Shown piece by piece: positions 10,712 through 23,300 of a DNA stretch of 64,000 nucleotides (position 1 is its first letter; the number at the start of each line of letters is the position of its first letter). The translations under genes were made by a program, and so were the position numbers. The stretch lies in the NCBI RefSeq assembly GCF_030247195.1, contig NC_080670.1, positions 210,602,546-210,666,545 on the forward strand, written 5' to 3'. The DNA is from Topomyia yanbarensis. Taxonomy: Eukaryota > Arthropoda > Insecta > Diptera > Culicidae. The notes beneath the pieces are model-generated. The model was not told where the DNA came from. It did no database searches and was given only the letters and a program-made list of their open reading frames with translations.

Positions 10712-12534
10712 GTGAGTAGATTTGTTTCAAGTTAAAATTTCAAACGTAAGCAGTGTAATTATTGTTTACGTTTTTTGGGTAGGTGTTCCGAATCACGGCT
10801 TTTTCAAAAAATCGGTTTTGTTTTTTTTTTTTGATTATGCTTCCCTATTTTACAATAAACAATGAAAAAATCCGAGGAAAGCTTTAAAGTAGTTTAAACT
10901 GATAAAATAAGTTGTTCCTACTCTTTTGTACAGTGGAATTAGGCATGACGAAGTGACGTTTAGGGTGAAGTTAGTGTGATTCGGCTTGGCCACATAGCCG
11001 AGTCCGGGGATTCTAAGCGGAGCAAATCCGCCCGACGCGGTCGTCTTCATCTCGCTGTCAAAAACCATGAGCTTCAACAATGTTTTATTTAGTAACAATA
11101 GAATAGTAAGCTGCGATTCGGTCAATTACGTACCTTTTATGTTACACTTGTTTTTTTAGTTTCCTTAGACAAAAACGGCATCAGTCCGCTTTCGAAAATC
11201 TCGGATCAAGGGAACAGTGGAAAGAAAAACAGCATTTTTCTCAACGTCTGCCACGGCATTGTATGCCCAATGTTATCAGGACATGTACTTGTTCGACAGG
11301 ATCCGTTTTTGATAGCTGATACCTGATCGGAATCGGTTCCAATATAGAGTCTCCGAGATTACTTTTGTATAAGTTTTTCAAGGATGATTAATTTTCAATA
11401 GAGCAGTATTGCCAGTAAAGGATTCAGCTAATTATCAAATTTCTGTATAACATTGAATACTGCAAATAAGCGAATCGGAGCTACCCAAAATAATCCACGG
11501 ATATGAAGCCCTATACTCACCTTCTCTCCCGGTGTTGACTGCGTGTCTCCAGACTGCTGACAAGGTTGATTGACTATCAGAAAGCGACTGAAATCACAAT
11601 TCCTTGTGTTCAAGACTTGCGGCTCGGTGCATGAAATTGGCCGGAACCGACGATTAACGACCTTCGGTCAGATGATTTAAAACCGGTTTTTCCGTGTGTG
11701 TGTGTGTGTGTGTGTGTCTGTGTGTGCGTCTGTGTATGCTACCTTCCACCCATCGGAAATGAAAATGATGGCCTCTGCTAAGAGCACGTAACGACACAAA
11801 CTGATTCATCCACCAGCCGGGTACAGCTCACAAATATTTCCTCGATACAGCCTTTTGAGGAAATGCTTCGTTCGCCCTAAGCAGTCAAATACTAAAGTCT
11901 GTGGTATTATAGAGTCCCGTACAGAGCAATGCGCAACACTGCCTAAAATGATGCCCTCTTCTTTGTTCCTGGCACCCATAGTTTTTGCTGTAACTTTGAG
12001 TGACTTCAATCGAGTTACACAAATTAATATGGAAACCTACTGTTTCGTGGCTTCTAGCACTTTATTCACGATACTACTACATGTAATTTATTTTACATTG
12101 CTACAAAGAACTGAACTGAAACAGTGTCTTGCTTCGACGATTGAAATATTTCGCCTTGATATTATTTTTCTCAACACTAATACTTTTCTTGTATGTTCTC
12201 CGAAAAAAGAATGTTTGTTTACTTTGCACGATAGGTAGCCATCTGACTGTTCGATAGGTAGATTTGGCTTCACTCTGTGCGAGTCTTTATAACATAAACA
12301 ACGCCTTTGCCAAATACCAATGACAATAGAAACAAATCTGTAGCGGAAGTGTTCGATTGGTGCACCATATTTACGGCTCTGATCGAGATGACCTGGAAAT
12401 CTTCAACTAATCCGAGTAATTTTCGAAAGATTTTTCAAAACAGTTTTTTCGCTATTAATGCATATTACACATACTCCAAATTTTAATCCAACATTACTGA
12501 TCACATTTTTCACAAAATGACGAAGAAATTGATT
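10712..12534 (+). other. Putative first intron, with TG microsatellite
   Basis: No coding exon is recognised. A (TG)n tract lies at 11694-11738. Several short ORFs (for example 11855-12238) show no domain and look like chance. Confidence 0.4.
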
Positions 12535-13034
12535 NNNNNNNNNNNNNNNNNNNNNNNNNNNNNNNNNNNNNNNNNNNNNNNNNNNNNNNNNNNNNNNNNN
12601 NNNNNNNNNNNNNNNNNNNNNNNNNNNNNNNNNNNNNNNNNNNNNNNNNNNNNNNNNNNNNNNNNNNNNNNNNNNNNNNNNNNNNNNNNNNNNNNNNNNN
12701 NNNNNNNNNNNNNNNNNNNNNNNNNNNNNNNNNNNNNNNNNNNNNNNNNNNNNNNNNNNNNNNNNNNNNNNNNNNNNNNNNNNNNNNNNNNNNNNNNNNN
12801 NNNNNNNNNNNNNNNNNNNNNNNNNNNNNNNNNNNNNNNNNNNNNNNNNNNNNNNNNNNNNNNNNNNNNNNNNNNNNNNNNNNNNNNNNNNNNNNNNNNN
12901 NNNNNNNNNNNNNNNNNNNNNNNNNNNNNNNNNNNNNNNNNNNNNNNNNNNNNNNNNNNNNNNNNNNNNNNNNNNNNNNNNNNNNNNNNNNNNNNNNNNN
13001 NNNNNNNNNNNNNNNNNNNNNNNNNNNNNNNNNN
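12535..13034. other. Assembly gap, exactly 500 N
   Basis: A fixed-length run of N, typical of a scaffolding join of unknown size. A second gap of identical length is at 53001. Confidence 0.99.
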
Positions 13035-13693
13035 CAAGTGCATTTAATGCCAGTATAGAGCATATAAAAAGCTGATATAATGCTATTGTAATGCTGTGGG
13101 TTTATTTGTTATGCAACTCTTCTTGAAGATTATATTCGGCATATTTCATTTCAATCGAACATATGCAATATAGTCCAGGAAGCAAACGCAGCGCACTTAC
13201 CGTGAAGGACGAGGCAAGGTACCTCAGTTCGAGACTTACTAAAGGTAATTTTCGTAAACATTCATATCATGTGAGAACGAAAACCCATTAAGGATATTCA
13301 TTACAATGCATTAGAACAGAGTCAATTACAGTTTTAAACAGAATATTTTATTTTAAAATGTTTCCTTTTTGCTCCTCATACCGAAAGGAAACATAAGAAA
13401 TGGTTTTAAAACCATGGCGGACAATGATAACCAACTGAAGCTTTTTAATAGCATTAGTAGTGTCAATATAAGGCTTTCAAATTTGACATTTGTACGCTTT
13501 TGCTATATAATAGCATTAGTACTGCAGAAACGAGCTGTCAATCTCCGCACAGTAATAGCACTATATTTCGCCTTTTCTGGCATAATATCGGCATTAAATA
13601 AGTATTTAGGGCTTCACGGCTTTTTAGGACAGCTTTATATGTGGATCTAAAGCAGATATTAGGCTACGTTATAATGCTTATTGGTTACTTGGG
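13035..13693. mobile_element. MITE-family sequence at contig edge, right terminus GGTTACTTGGG
   Basis: The edge is full of TAATGCT/AGCATTA words and ends at 13693 in TGCTTATTGGTTACTTGGG. The block at 53501-53728 ends the same way. It may be two nested members (13035-13102 and about 13440-13693). No left terminus is seen. Confidence 0.5.
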
Positions 13694-13926
13694 AAATGAA
13701 CATAATTCAGCGACTTCATACCTACTTCATCAATAAGCCTGATCAATGCATATTAAATGTCGCTTTTGGCAAAATATGTGGCTGCTTACCTGCACCGACC
13801 TGACAAAAAGGTTTCAAACAGATTTTTGAATGCTCATTAACAACGGATATGCATACAAAAGGCTAAGATACTGCAAGAAGCATCTGAAATGCAAATAATA
13901 TGCTACTTTACAACATATACACTATA

Positions 13927-14316
13927 CAGTGAAGACCCGATTTTATCAGCACCCGATTTTGTCATCTTTTTGACCCGATTTTATCAGCTTAATATGAAAA
14001 ATGATAGTTGGTAGTTTGATGGGCTCTAGCAGACGAACCAAATAGAATTCGAGCAAATCCTTTCTTGAGCATATTAGTCTTAGAAATCCGAAATACGCCA
14101 CAATTTTTTTTAAATTTTGCTCTGTCAGACCCCCTTAGAGGAAGCTCAAGCTAAATAATCAGGAAAGGTTATGGGGCTATATCTAGGGACTAAAGAAGAA
14201 CATTTTAAGAGCTTTGGTTCCTTAAAATGGAAGAAAAATATATTTCCCGATTTTATTAATGTCCCGGTTTTCAGCCTGAAATTCACCAAGGGACTGATAA
14301 AAACGAATCTTCACTG
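13927..14316. mobile_element. TA-flanked CAGTGAAGA...TCTTCACTG MITE (pogo/Tc1-type look)
   Basis: The 390-bp element starts CAGTGAAGACCCGATTTTAT and ends with the imperfect complement ending AATCTTCACTG. TA lies on both sides (13925-13926 and 14317-14318). The sub-terminal CCCGATTTTATCAG repeats internally. A partial relative (GGGACTGATAAAATCG) ends near 61955. Confidence 0.75.
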
Positions 14317-14318
14317 TA

Positions 14319-15079
14319 CCGATGCCCATTTATCTAAATTGTGACACCGAATTTCTGTATAAAGACAGTGTCTGTCGTTTAGAGTATTTGTCCCGTGAAG
14401 ATTCAAATTGGGAAAAAGCTAATCGAATCCTTCTCAAACGAAGGCATTCACAGTTCTCGTGCTCGATGGGAATACCACTGACAGATGAACAAAAGATTGA
14501 GATGTTGGCGTCTTGAACGAAAAGCTAAACAAATGAGTGGGGTTGTCTCGTATTATCAGGGCGTCTTGGTGCTGGGTCTGTGGCCTTCGACTGCCATAGT
14601 TCGTTCCCATTGGTTCGGATGTGATTCTGTCTAGCTGGTGGATATGTATTTCTACTTACAAGCGAATTCTTTAATTCTCCTCAGTGAAAAATGTGTGGGT
14701 TCTGCTAATTGTCGACTGGGCGTGATAGATGATGTAGTGAAATAGTACAGGATTGGTACCCAAGCGATGGCTGTATGTTGATGTTTTTGATTGTTTCACT
14801 CAACCATTTTGGGAAATAAGGATACAAAAATGAAGTGTAAAAATGTCAAAGTGTATCTTCTGTGAAGTGGGTCTTCTAAAAAGTTTCAGAATTCCATATA
14901 AACGTATCTTCTAAACTCGTTATATTGCACGAAATAGGTTGGTTTTCGGAATAAATTAACTGCAAGTTCCCTACATAATTCAGTGATTTATACCTTGTTT
15001 TCAGTGGTTAATCTTCCTAAAATTGAGCTTGACAACCGTACCGATCAATTTTAATTCAAGGAGGTTATTGTAAATGTTT
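14319..15079. other. Intergenic, no gene seen
   Basis: One 64-codon plus-strand ORF (14322-14516) shows no recognised domain. The rest is AT-rich and unassigned. Confidence 0.4.
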
Positions 15080-15141
15080 GGGAGTGTTGTGGCTAAGAAG
15101 GTTAATGTAACTCCTCTGGTTCAAACCTGGGATAGGACATG
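15080..15141 (+). mobile_element. tRNA-like SINE head, family with TGGCTAAGAAGG
   Basis: A box-like TGGCTAAGAAGG and B box-like GGTTCAAACC are spaced as in a tRNA promoter. The same arrangement recurs at 20331-20391. Confidence 0.45.
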
Positions 15142-15625
15142 CGAAGACGGTCTTCTTTTTCCCTTCCGATATTGATGTTATTTTGCAGGGAAAAATCCGC
15201 TTGCAAAATAATTTCAAGCAAATGTCGACGATAGTGCTGTGCCGATGCGACATAAATTTCTGCCGATGAGGTACAGGCATGTGCCGAAAATAATAGAGCT
15301 CATACATGACATGAATTAAGTTATTGTTTGTCTGAGCTGTGTAAAACAACATTAACCATAACTGTTGAGCAGAATAATAAAATTGCACGTGCCGTCGTTG
15401 CATTTTGCATATTTGTTTCTGTGCATGTACATGCATCTAAGCAACATGTAAAAAATATTTTCTAAAAACACCGTGTATATAGCCAGGATATTACGATACT
15501 ACCCAGACACTGTCTGTTACAAGAAAATGAAAATCATCAAGAAAGGTTCGGTTCGCAATGACAGTCCATTGCCGGTTCGCGGAGACAGTTACTTATTTTC
15601 ACTTTGCACGTCCCGTCCCAGGTTC
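15142..15625. other. Intergenic between SINE head and heptamer array
   Basis: No recognised coding content. Confidence 0.4.
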
Positions 15626-16650
15626 AAACATAAAACATCGAACATAAAACATAAAACAAAACATAAAACATACAACATACAACATACAACATACAACATA
15701 CAACATACAACATACAACATACAACATACAACATACAACATACAACATACAACATACAACATACAACATACAACATACAACATAAAACATAAAACATAAA
15801 CCAAAACATAAAACATAAAACATAAAACATAAAACATAAAACATAAAACATAAAACATAAAACATAAAACATAAAACATAAAACATAAAACATAAAACAT
15901 AAAACATAAAACATAAAACATGAAACATGAAACATGAAACATGAAACATGAAACATGAAACATGAAACATGAAACATGAAACATGAAACATGAAACATGA
16001 AACATGAAACATGAAACATGAAACATGAAACATGAAACATGAAACATGAAACATGAAACATGAAACATGAAACATGAAACATGAAACATGAAACATGAAA
16101 CATGAAACATGAAACATGAAACATGAAACATGAAACATGAAACATGAAACATAAAACATAAAACATAAAACATAAAACATAAAACATAAAACATAAAACA
16201 TAAAACATAAAACATAAAACATAAAACATAAAACATAAAACATAAAACAAAACATAAAACATAAAACAAAACATAAAACATAAAACATAAAACATAAAAC
16301 ATAAAACATAAAACATAAAACATAAAACATAAAACATAAAACATAAAACATAAAACATAAAACATAAAACATAAAACATAAAACATAAAACATAAAACAT
16401 AAAACATAAAACATAAAACATAAAACATAAAACATAAAACATAAAACAAAACATAAAACATAAAACATAAAACATAAAACATAAAACATAAAACATAAAA
16501 CAAAACAAAACATAAAACTTAAAACAAAACATAAAAAAAACTTAAAACATAAAATGTAAAACATAAAAAAAACAAAACAAAGCAAAACAAAGCGTAAAAC
16601 AACAAAACATACAACATTAAACAAAGCATAAAAAATTAAACTAAAAACAT
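15626..16650. repeat. 1-kb heptanucleotide array in homogeneous blocks
   Basis: The unit is 7 bp. A short lead-in is followed by a block of ACAACAT units (about 15667-15781), then AAAACAT (15782-15918), GAAACAT (15919-16149, about 33 copies) and AAAACAT again (16150-16524). A degenerate tail with dropped bases (AAAACAAAACAT) follows. Because 7 is not divisible by 3 and the unit lacks stops on the minus strand, all three minus frames stay open for about 300-350 codons. Those ORFs are not genes. Confidence 0.97.
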
Positions 16651-16656
16651 ACAACT

Positions 16657-16904
16657 GGTCGGTGTTAAGTCAGACCGGACTAAGTCGCAAAACACCAAAA
16701 AATGAGATAATTAAAGCATTGGATAAAGAATTTCGTCAGCTACATTCGACTCTTTACAGATTTGAAATATGTAACAATAAACAAGAATTATGGCAAAAAT
16801 TAATTTCCAATCATCATGTAAAGGATGCTGCGATTCAAACTTTAAACTCGTTTTTCTCGAAATCAATGCACTGTCACTTAGTCCGGTCTGACTTAACACC
16901 GACC
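16657..16904. mobile_element. 248-bp MITE, GGTCGGTGTTAAGTC termini, copy 2
   Basis: Same ends and length as 7145-7392. It is flanked by AACT at 16653-16656 and 16905-16908. It abuts the degenerate edge of the heptamer array. Confidence 0.88.
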
Positions 16905-16908
16905 AACT

Positions 16909-17799
16909 AATGAATTAATGAGTTTATCAGCGTATCCCTCACTGTCTTGCTGGCGCTCAAAATAAGCATGAAAAAACCGTTTTAATCCACCTAGTGGTGC
17001 AATTGTGCCTTTCTCATTTATCCAAACTACGATTCCATGGCTGGTTATGTTTAATATAATGGTGGAACTGTCTATTAGATATTCAGTGCGATTTACACAT
17101 ACGTACAATGAATCGACAGCTACGAACTTGAGTTGCTGTGTCGACGCTGAAACACTTGAAACCAGCGGCGGATCCAGGAGGAGGGCTCGGGGGTTTGTAC
17201 CCTGCCAAAAATTTTCAACTTGTTAAGAAATTTTAAATTAGTCTCTCAACTCAACATCATTTCAAACCAAATTTTTCACAGGTTTTTCAGACCCACTAGG
17301 AAAGTTTATTCTAGAGGAATTAGAAAATTTTATTCGACTGGAGGGGTACTTGAGGAGGGAAGGGCGGTTTAGGGAAGGGTGGTGAGTGATGTGGAGGGGG
17401 GGGGGGTGCCACTCACCGAATCCCCCTAACTACGACCCTGTTAAAATACAGAAAACTTATGTAAGTCAAAAAATTGGCCGGGATCAGCTTGACGATGTTC
17501 AGAGTGATTGCATAACCTTTCTATAGGAGAAAGGCAAAAACAAGACATTCCACTTTTGTCTTCTTGCTAATATAATGGAAATTTTGACACGTTTGGTTAT
17601 AACTACGAAAAAAACATTCTCCGGCGAGCGGAGAAATTCATTACGATGCCTTACTGAGTAGGCAAAAAAAGTTATTTGACGATTTGTATAAAGAACGTTT
17701 TCAATATTTTGGGATTTTTTCTACACCGCCAAGTTACGTCTAACTTCAGTTGCTAGGAGACTATAGACACTTCGTAATGCACGAGTGTCGAAAGTTTAC
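16909..17799. other. Repeat-derived DNA incl. CAGCGGCGGATCCAGG fragment
   Basis: About 17160-17285 (GGCGGATCCAGGAGGA, then AAATTTTCAAC and GAGAAATTTTAAATTAG-type words) matches 46381-46510 and is a dispersed repeat. The CAGTGGCGGATCC end at the other copy resembles hAT termini. A G-run lies at 17394-17407. The rest is unassigned. Confidence 0.45.
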
Positions 17800-17942
17800 C
17801 TGAAATTGCTGAAAATCGTCACGACGTCCTCCGTGTACCCACCTCACCGGGTACTGCGACTTACACTGGAGGGTGAGATTTTTGCCCTGATCAACGACGT
17901 ACTCGTCGTAAATCACTCCTATTGACCGCGTCATGTGAAACA
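17800..17942 (-). CDS. Immunoglobulin-domain exon (N-terminal half of an Ig fold)
   Basis: This 143-nt exon is bounded by a pyrimidine-rich acceptor (TTTACTTCCAG|TG) and a CAG|GTAAAC donor. It begins with two bases of a codon and ends in phase 0, giving 47 codons. The peptide carries YDEYVVDQGKNLTLQC and then PVRW: the B-strand cysteine and C-strand tryptophan of an Ig domain. It stops before the F-strand YxC. That missing half (GSLQLTNLTTSDAGLYTC) is encoded at 63362 on the opposite strand, starting in phase 0. It is most likely an exon of the same gene with this contig inverted. A stand-alone minus-strand gene is possible, but no second half-Ig exon was found downstream on the minus strand of this contig. 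Confidence 0.72.
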
Positions 17943-20330
17943 CTGGAAGTAAAGTGAGAGAAAAATATCGAGATTAGAACAATGCCATATTCATATTATT
18001 AAACAATTTATATCTCTGCAGCAGAAAAATTGCAAAACCAACCAGAAGGATGACTCAATAAACAAAGGAAATAAACGGAATTGTCTAATTGATTAATTTT
18101 CAATCCGGTTTTCAATGAAGGTTACAAGCAAACCCACGTCACCCCCGCAAAAACGCAATCATTCATTCCAGTTACAAAACAAAACGTAAATTCCTTAGAC
18201 AAGTAATCATTCGTAACCTTGACCGTTAAAAATCAACACACGTACTTGATTATACGCCTACTTTGTTCCGAACAACAGCCCCACTTGTCACCTTGAACAA
18301 TGACACGGACCCGCAGCTTTAGATAGAACAGGAAAACATCTTTCAGGGAAAACAACAACCTACAGCTTTCATTCTTTCTTTGCATCGTTATTATTTTCAA
18401 ACATTACCGCCTTTGTACCCCGTTTCCTGAAAGGACACTCGTCCGCGTTTCATCCTTAGCTTGCTGCAAGCAAGCATCTGCTAGGCTCCATTCTCCGCAT
18501 CCTTTTATCATTATCCTGTTGTGGCGCGTTGAGATGGCAATCATCGTGTCCCCTATACTTGACGGTACTTTGCCCCAACCCAACCGAACCAACCAACAGT
18601 AGAAAGCTCGAAAACGTAGGCGGCCAACTTCACGTCACGATGGCAACAGTAGCGGAAAAATGAAACTAGAATATTTACGGTGCGATGTTGCGAGGAAACA
18701 AGGCAACTCCGAGGGAAGTGAATAGTGTAGAGCGAAATTATATGGAAATGAGCAAGGAAGAGCCGCGTGTTTCTGTGGTCTTTATGCTTCTGTCGTCAAA
18801 CAATGTTGTTTTCGTGATAGGAACACTTTAAAAAAAAATCAAAGCAATCTAAAAATTTATAATTAAAACAGACAAATCTCGGCATCCGACTGCCTCACAT
18901 CAGTAATTATAATAATTTACTCATTAACTGCCGATTGCTTCGATTCCAACAACAGCATTTCCACAGTGTACCAGCATCCTTTTTGCAATCACTTACCAGC
19001 ATTATCTTCACCCCTTTACCTTTTGAAGATCGTGAAGGGAAGCGAACCGCACCAGAGGACTTGGTACTTCAAGAGGCCACTTCAGCAAACGAGTGAGCGT
19101 GCATGAACATATACTTACAGACAGACACACACATGCATACAAACACCAGCCGGAAGTGGTTAATCCGTGTCACGTAATGAGTATATGTACACACATATGC
19201 TTTCGCAGAGAACAGTTTTTTTCTCTTACTGTCAACTAAAAAGAAGCACTATGTAGACTGGACGCCGCCAGCTCTGGCAAGCGTAATACCAACGACGTAA
19301 TACCCATGTAGTGCACAGACCTCAACCCAACACGGATGTTGGGAAATTTGATGCTAGTTGAAAGCCGCTTCCAAGTGGTATCAGCCGAAACCAAAATACC
19401 CCAGTTAAGCAGATTAGGGGGAATTAGGGACGTTCCACTAATTGTCGATTGCCTGCTGCGATTCGGTAGATTTGCAGCACATGGAAGGATATAAAACACT
19501 TCCGGCTGAATTAGTGCAGTAGGCTGGTTTTGATTTGCAACTCGATACAGTCGTGATTCGTCGATAGGACCGCCATCAGCTGGAGCCGATTGCCGTATTT
19601 GATTGGTTAGATTGGGCGTCTTTGATGACAGGTAGTTTATGTATCAAAGTTTTTATTGTCATGACTACGACTGACTTTTCAATATAAGGCCCCATTTTAA
19701 AAGTCGGATGAATTTCAGGGATGGGTCATAGAAAACTCCACAAATGTCTATTACACATAGCCTCTTCAGCAAAGTTGTTTCTTATTATATTTCCTGCAAC
19801 TTAGCTGAATAGAGTTTTTATTTTCATGAATGACCAAACAAAAATTTGGCTCTCAACTTTAGGGGGATTAATCACCAAACTAATACTTTATAAAATAATA
19901 AATATTTTAAACAAACTTTGCTGAAGACACTATATTTCAAAAATCGATCACGTGTTTACCTATCTGGAAACACGGTCCCGCGAAGAAACACGTTAACATA
20001 CAAACGCTCGAGTCGTTCGCGATCATCCACGCAAGTCTATGGAAACATAAAAAAGCCCCGGTGATAAGACGCATGTTTTAAATCTATCAATGCGGTCTCA
20101 AGCACGAACATATTAACGCTCGTTTCTACACGACCATGAAGTCAACACTCACCCACATTTTCACCGTACACTCAATATTACAATCCGAAGTCTAGTCTAG
20201 TCTAGAATCACGCTGCAATTCTAGTCTAGTCTAGTCTACACATATACACCATTTATTTTGAACCTTGAATGAGGAAGAAACGTGAACAACCATACCGACC
20301 GTTTCCATTTCATGTGGCTTTGATAAATCG
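17943..20330. other. Non-coding, probable intron; TE remnants near 19640-20000
   Basis: No exon is recognised. A low-complexity (TCTAG)n motif begins at 20191. The segment 19680-19980 (words such as AACTTTGCTGAAGACACTAT) looks like a dispersed repeat, but I cannot name it. Confidence 0.4.
20191..20240. repeat. TCTAG short tandem repeat
   Basis: Two runs of TCTAG units separated by a 14-bp interruption. Confidence 0.8.
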
Positions 20331-20391
20331 TTGGGAGTGACTTGGCTAAGAGGGTTATTGTCACTCCTTTGGTCCTTTCTGGGATGGGACA
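20331..20391 (+). mobile_element. tRNA-like SINE head, second copy
   Basis: Shares GGAGTG, TGGCTAAGA and GGGTTATTGT with the head at 15080. The B box is weaker (GGTCCTTTC). Confidence 0.4.
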
Positions 20392-23300
20392 GAAGTATTT
20401 AGCCCTGGCTAATGAGCCTTGGTTATAGCACCTTTACTAGCTCTTGGGAGAAAAGAATAGAAATATCACATGAAAGTAATGGTCAAACATCACCATCAAG
20501 ATTGTTCTCCGTCCTGTTTCCCCCTAGAACCGTTTTAAAGATGATATTGAAAGAAGGCTCCCTCTTCTTAACAAATTGGTCGAGCCTAATTCATGTTTGA
20601 ACTGCACGACATTTCCGAGACTTATGTTTCTACGAAAATCACACGTGAACACGACCTTCGACACATAATTGAATTCTTGACAAAGCTAGTAATAAATAAC
20701 TGAGAAACACTAATACTGGAAAACTTCAATTTTTTTCCGTCGCGATGGCTACTACACCCAAAACGCGAACCGCATGAATTACATGCGAATAAGCATGATT
20801 CTAATGAGAATTTTGCATTGTAGCTGGTATAATGCATATAAAGCGATATTGGTCCGGGACAAAAATGCATTAAGGCGATTACACCACAGAAACTTACACA
20901 AACCCACAGTTGAGAATGTATTAGTGAATTTAACGATATCGGAGCATTAGTATTAAAATGACTCTGCACTAATACACATGTAAAGGAAATCTCCACTCGG
21001 ATACATGTGTGCTCTGAAAATATTAATACACGCTCAAGGACCAGTTTCCATTTCGCCTTTCTACTGATCACATGCTGCATATTGGAGAGAACAGTTTATA
21101 GCGTCATCAAATTGGTGGGGTGTGGGTGATGATTTTGTTTTGATAATATGTTGAGCTTTCGGCGTTCTTTAAACCCTAAATTTACCAGCGATATGCGAGT
21201 TATAGCCACTAGATAGGTTCATAAATAATGATTAATGATTATTTAAGCGCACTATACGCAGGAGAAAGTTACCTATATGGGAACATTGGGTTAACAAGTT
21301 AATTCAACATTTGTCGGATAGAAGCCGTCCGCCAATCATTTCTGGCATTCCTCATATCAACAATACTTTCAGGTGATATCATATCAGTATTTTGCAGTAA
21401 AAGTATCTAAATTTAAAGTATCATAAACTATAAGGGCAGTGATGACATGGTTTTGCACTTTTGAGTAGCAGTGGCACTGGCAGTTAATTTCAGTTTATAT
21501 TATTTCCCTAACATGCGAATCTAGCGCACATCATCGCCCTGGGCAACGATCATCGCAAATCAATCTGCGCACAAATCATTTTCTTCCACTCTTCTCTGAA
21601 GCACAGAATGAGAGCGATGATTTTACTGCAAAAACCATTCGCTATGGGAAAATAACAACGCGTATATCACACACTCTCGTGAACGTAAACTGTTCCCGCG
21701 TTTAGTGTGGTTGGAATTGAGTTGTTCGCAGACAAAAAAGCGTAACTGTGTATGAATACAGAAGTTCTTACAAACACCACAGAGATATTCATGTATAGAA
21801 TACACCACCTTTTTGGCAGACTCAGCAAGCAAAACCAACTAATACTTTTACATGCGGGCAGATAATATGGTAGCGTGTATACTCAATCAATTTATTTCAT
21901 CATGAATCAAGCGGTGTTGGTATAATGCAGTAGCTATGCTTGGTCTACAATGCGAAGAAAGCATGATTCTAATTCGGAATATGCACGAAAGGATGTAATG
22001 CCTTTTTTGCATTGGGAAATTGTTTTGGGTGTACGATGATCGTTCCGAATCACACCCACTGCAATTGACCTTAAACAGTGTTTTAGTGGGTGACATTTTC
22101 CGTCTCGTCTGCAATTGTAGTGAGTGATTCGGACAGGAAATCTTTTCAAGAATCCAGCTCCAGCGCAGTTGGACCAAAAAAGATGCCAAATAAAATATTT
22201 TATATATTACACACGTTTTAAACTCTTAATGGTACTCACAATTCTTATTTTTGCGATTTTTATAATGTTACAAAATTGCAAATTTCTGTTTCTGACAATT
22301 CTTTCAGCATTTTTCAAGATTTTCAATTTCGTCCTTGCTGACGCTACTATATGCTCGCGGATTACTATTCCGATAACGATGGTAAGTGATTACATCCTAC
22401 ACCGCCACTGACAGCTTGACAGATTCGTAAATGCCAAGTTAACATCAAGCAACATAATCATCTATGCGGCTCTGTGGTTTATGGCGCGCCACATCGCTGA
22501 AGATGGAACTTGTAGCTACTGGCACGAAGCTGCCCACCATACAGTATCAACAGGAAGAGCGACAGTATGTAATCGAGAAAAAAAGAAGAACACAGAACCG
22601 TCATACATTAATCTTATGTGTGATGGAGTAGTGTGCGGCGGAATTAATTTGATTTATTATCAGATATAATAACGTCAGTGCAACTGGACATCCATCCTGA
22701 ACGGGACAAGAAAAACGTATGTGCCTGTCGAACGGAGATAATTTACTGACAAACAAAACTGATATTACTGCCATCAGAAATTTAATGACTTATTCAGCAT
22801 CGAGTTATAAACTGTTAACGATTTTGGTTGTTAAACCGGGTATCTGTAATAGAAGCAAAAAATTTGATTTATTCCAACTCGACCGCTTACCTACGCAAAC
22901 AAACGAAAAAATAGACTTCGCTCGCAAATGAGAACAAACACAGGCAAATGGACGAAACACTCTAGGGTACATCAGTCAACCGGATAAACGAAATATGAAA
23001 CTCCTTGTTCTCGCACTGTTTACACTTGTGTTTACATTTTCCTAGCAAAAAGCGACTAATGAGGTAGCGACTTGCAACATTCACGCCTACTCTGTTCAGC
23101 AAGGATGACAAGAAAATTGTCTTTTTGTTTTAATGTCACCGCTTATTACACTTTTTCCGAGCGGTGTAAGATTTCTAGTTCGGCGTATTAGCCAAATCAA
23201 TTGGTGACATTTTGAAAGTTTCCCTTTAATCCGCCCGACAGGGTGACGTTTTCCGTTGGAATAAATTCCTTTTTATCGTTTAACGTTAAACGCTACGGAA

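Noticed and set aside
12494..13063. ORFs of about 180 codons made of X, here and at 52956-53534
   Set aside because: They cross the N gaps and contain no real coding sequence.
15626..16650. Regular repeats that might be taken for a CRISPR array
   Set aside because: The units are contiguous 7-mers with no spacers, in a eukaryotic genome.
15589..16654. Three overlapping minus-strand ORFs of 302-351 codons repeating MFYVLCF or MFHVSCF
   Set aside because: They are the translation of the 7-bp array in all three frames; period and composition explain them fully.
17800..17942. A separate minus-strand Ig gene unrelated to the exon at 63362
   Set aside because: The exon lacks the second half of the Ig fold, and no minus-strand continuation with YxC is found in 13035-17799. 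The phase and domain break match the plus-strand exon. Kept as a less likely alternative.
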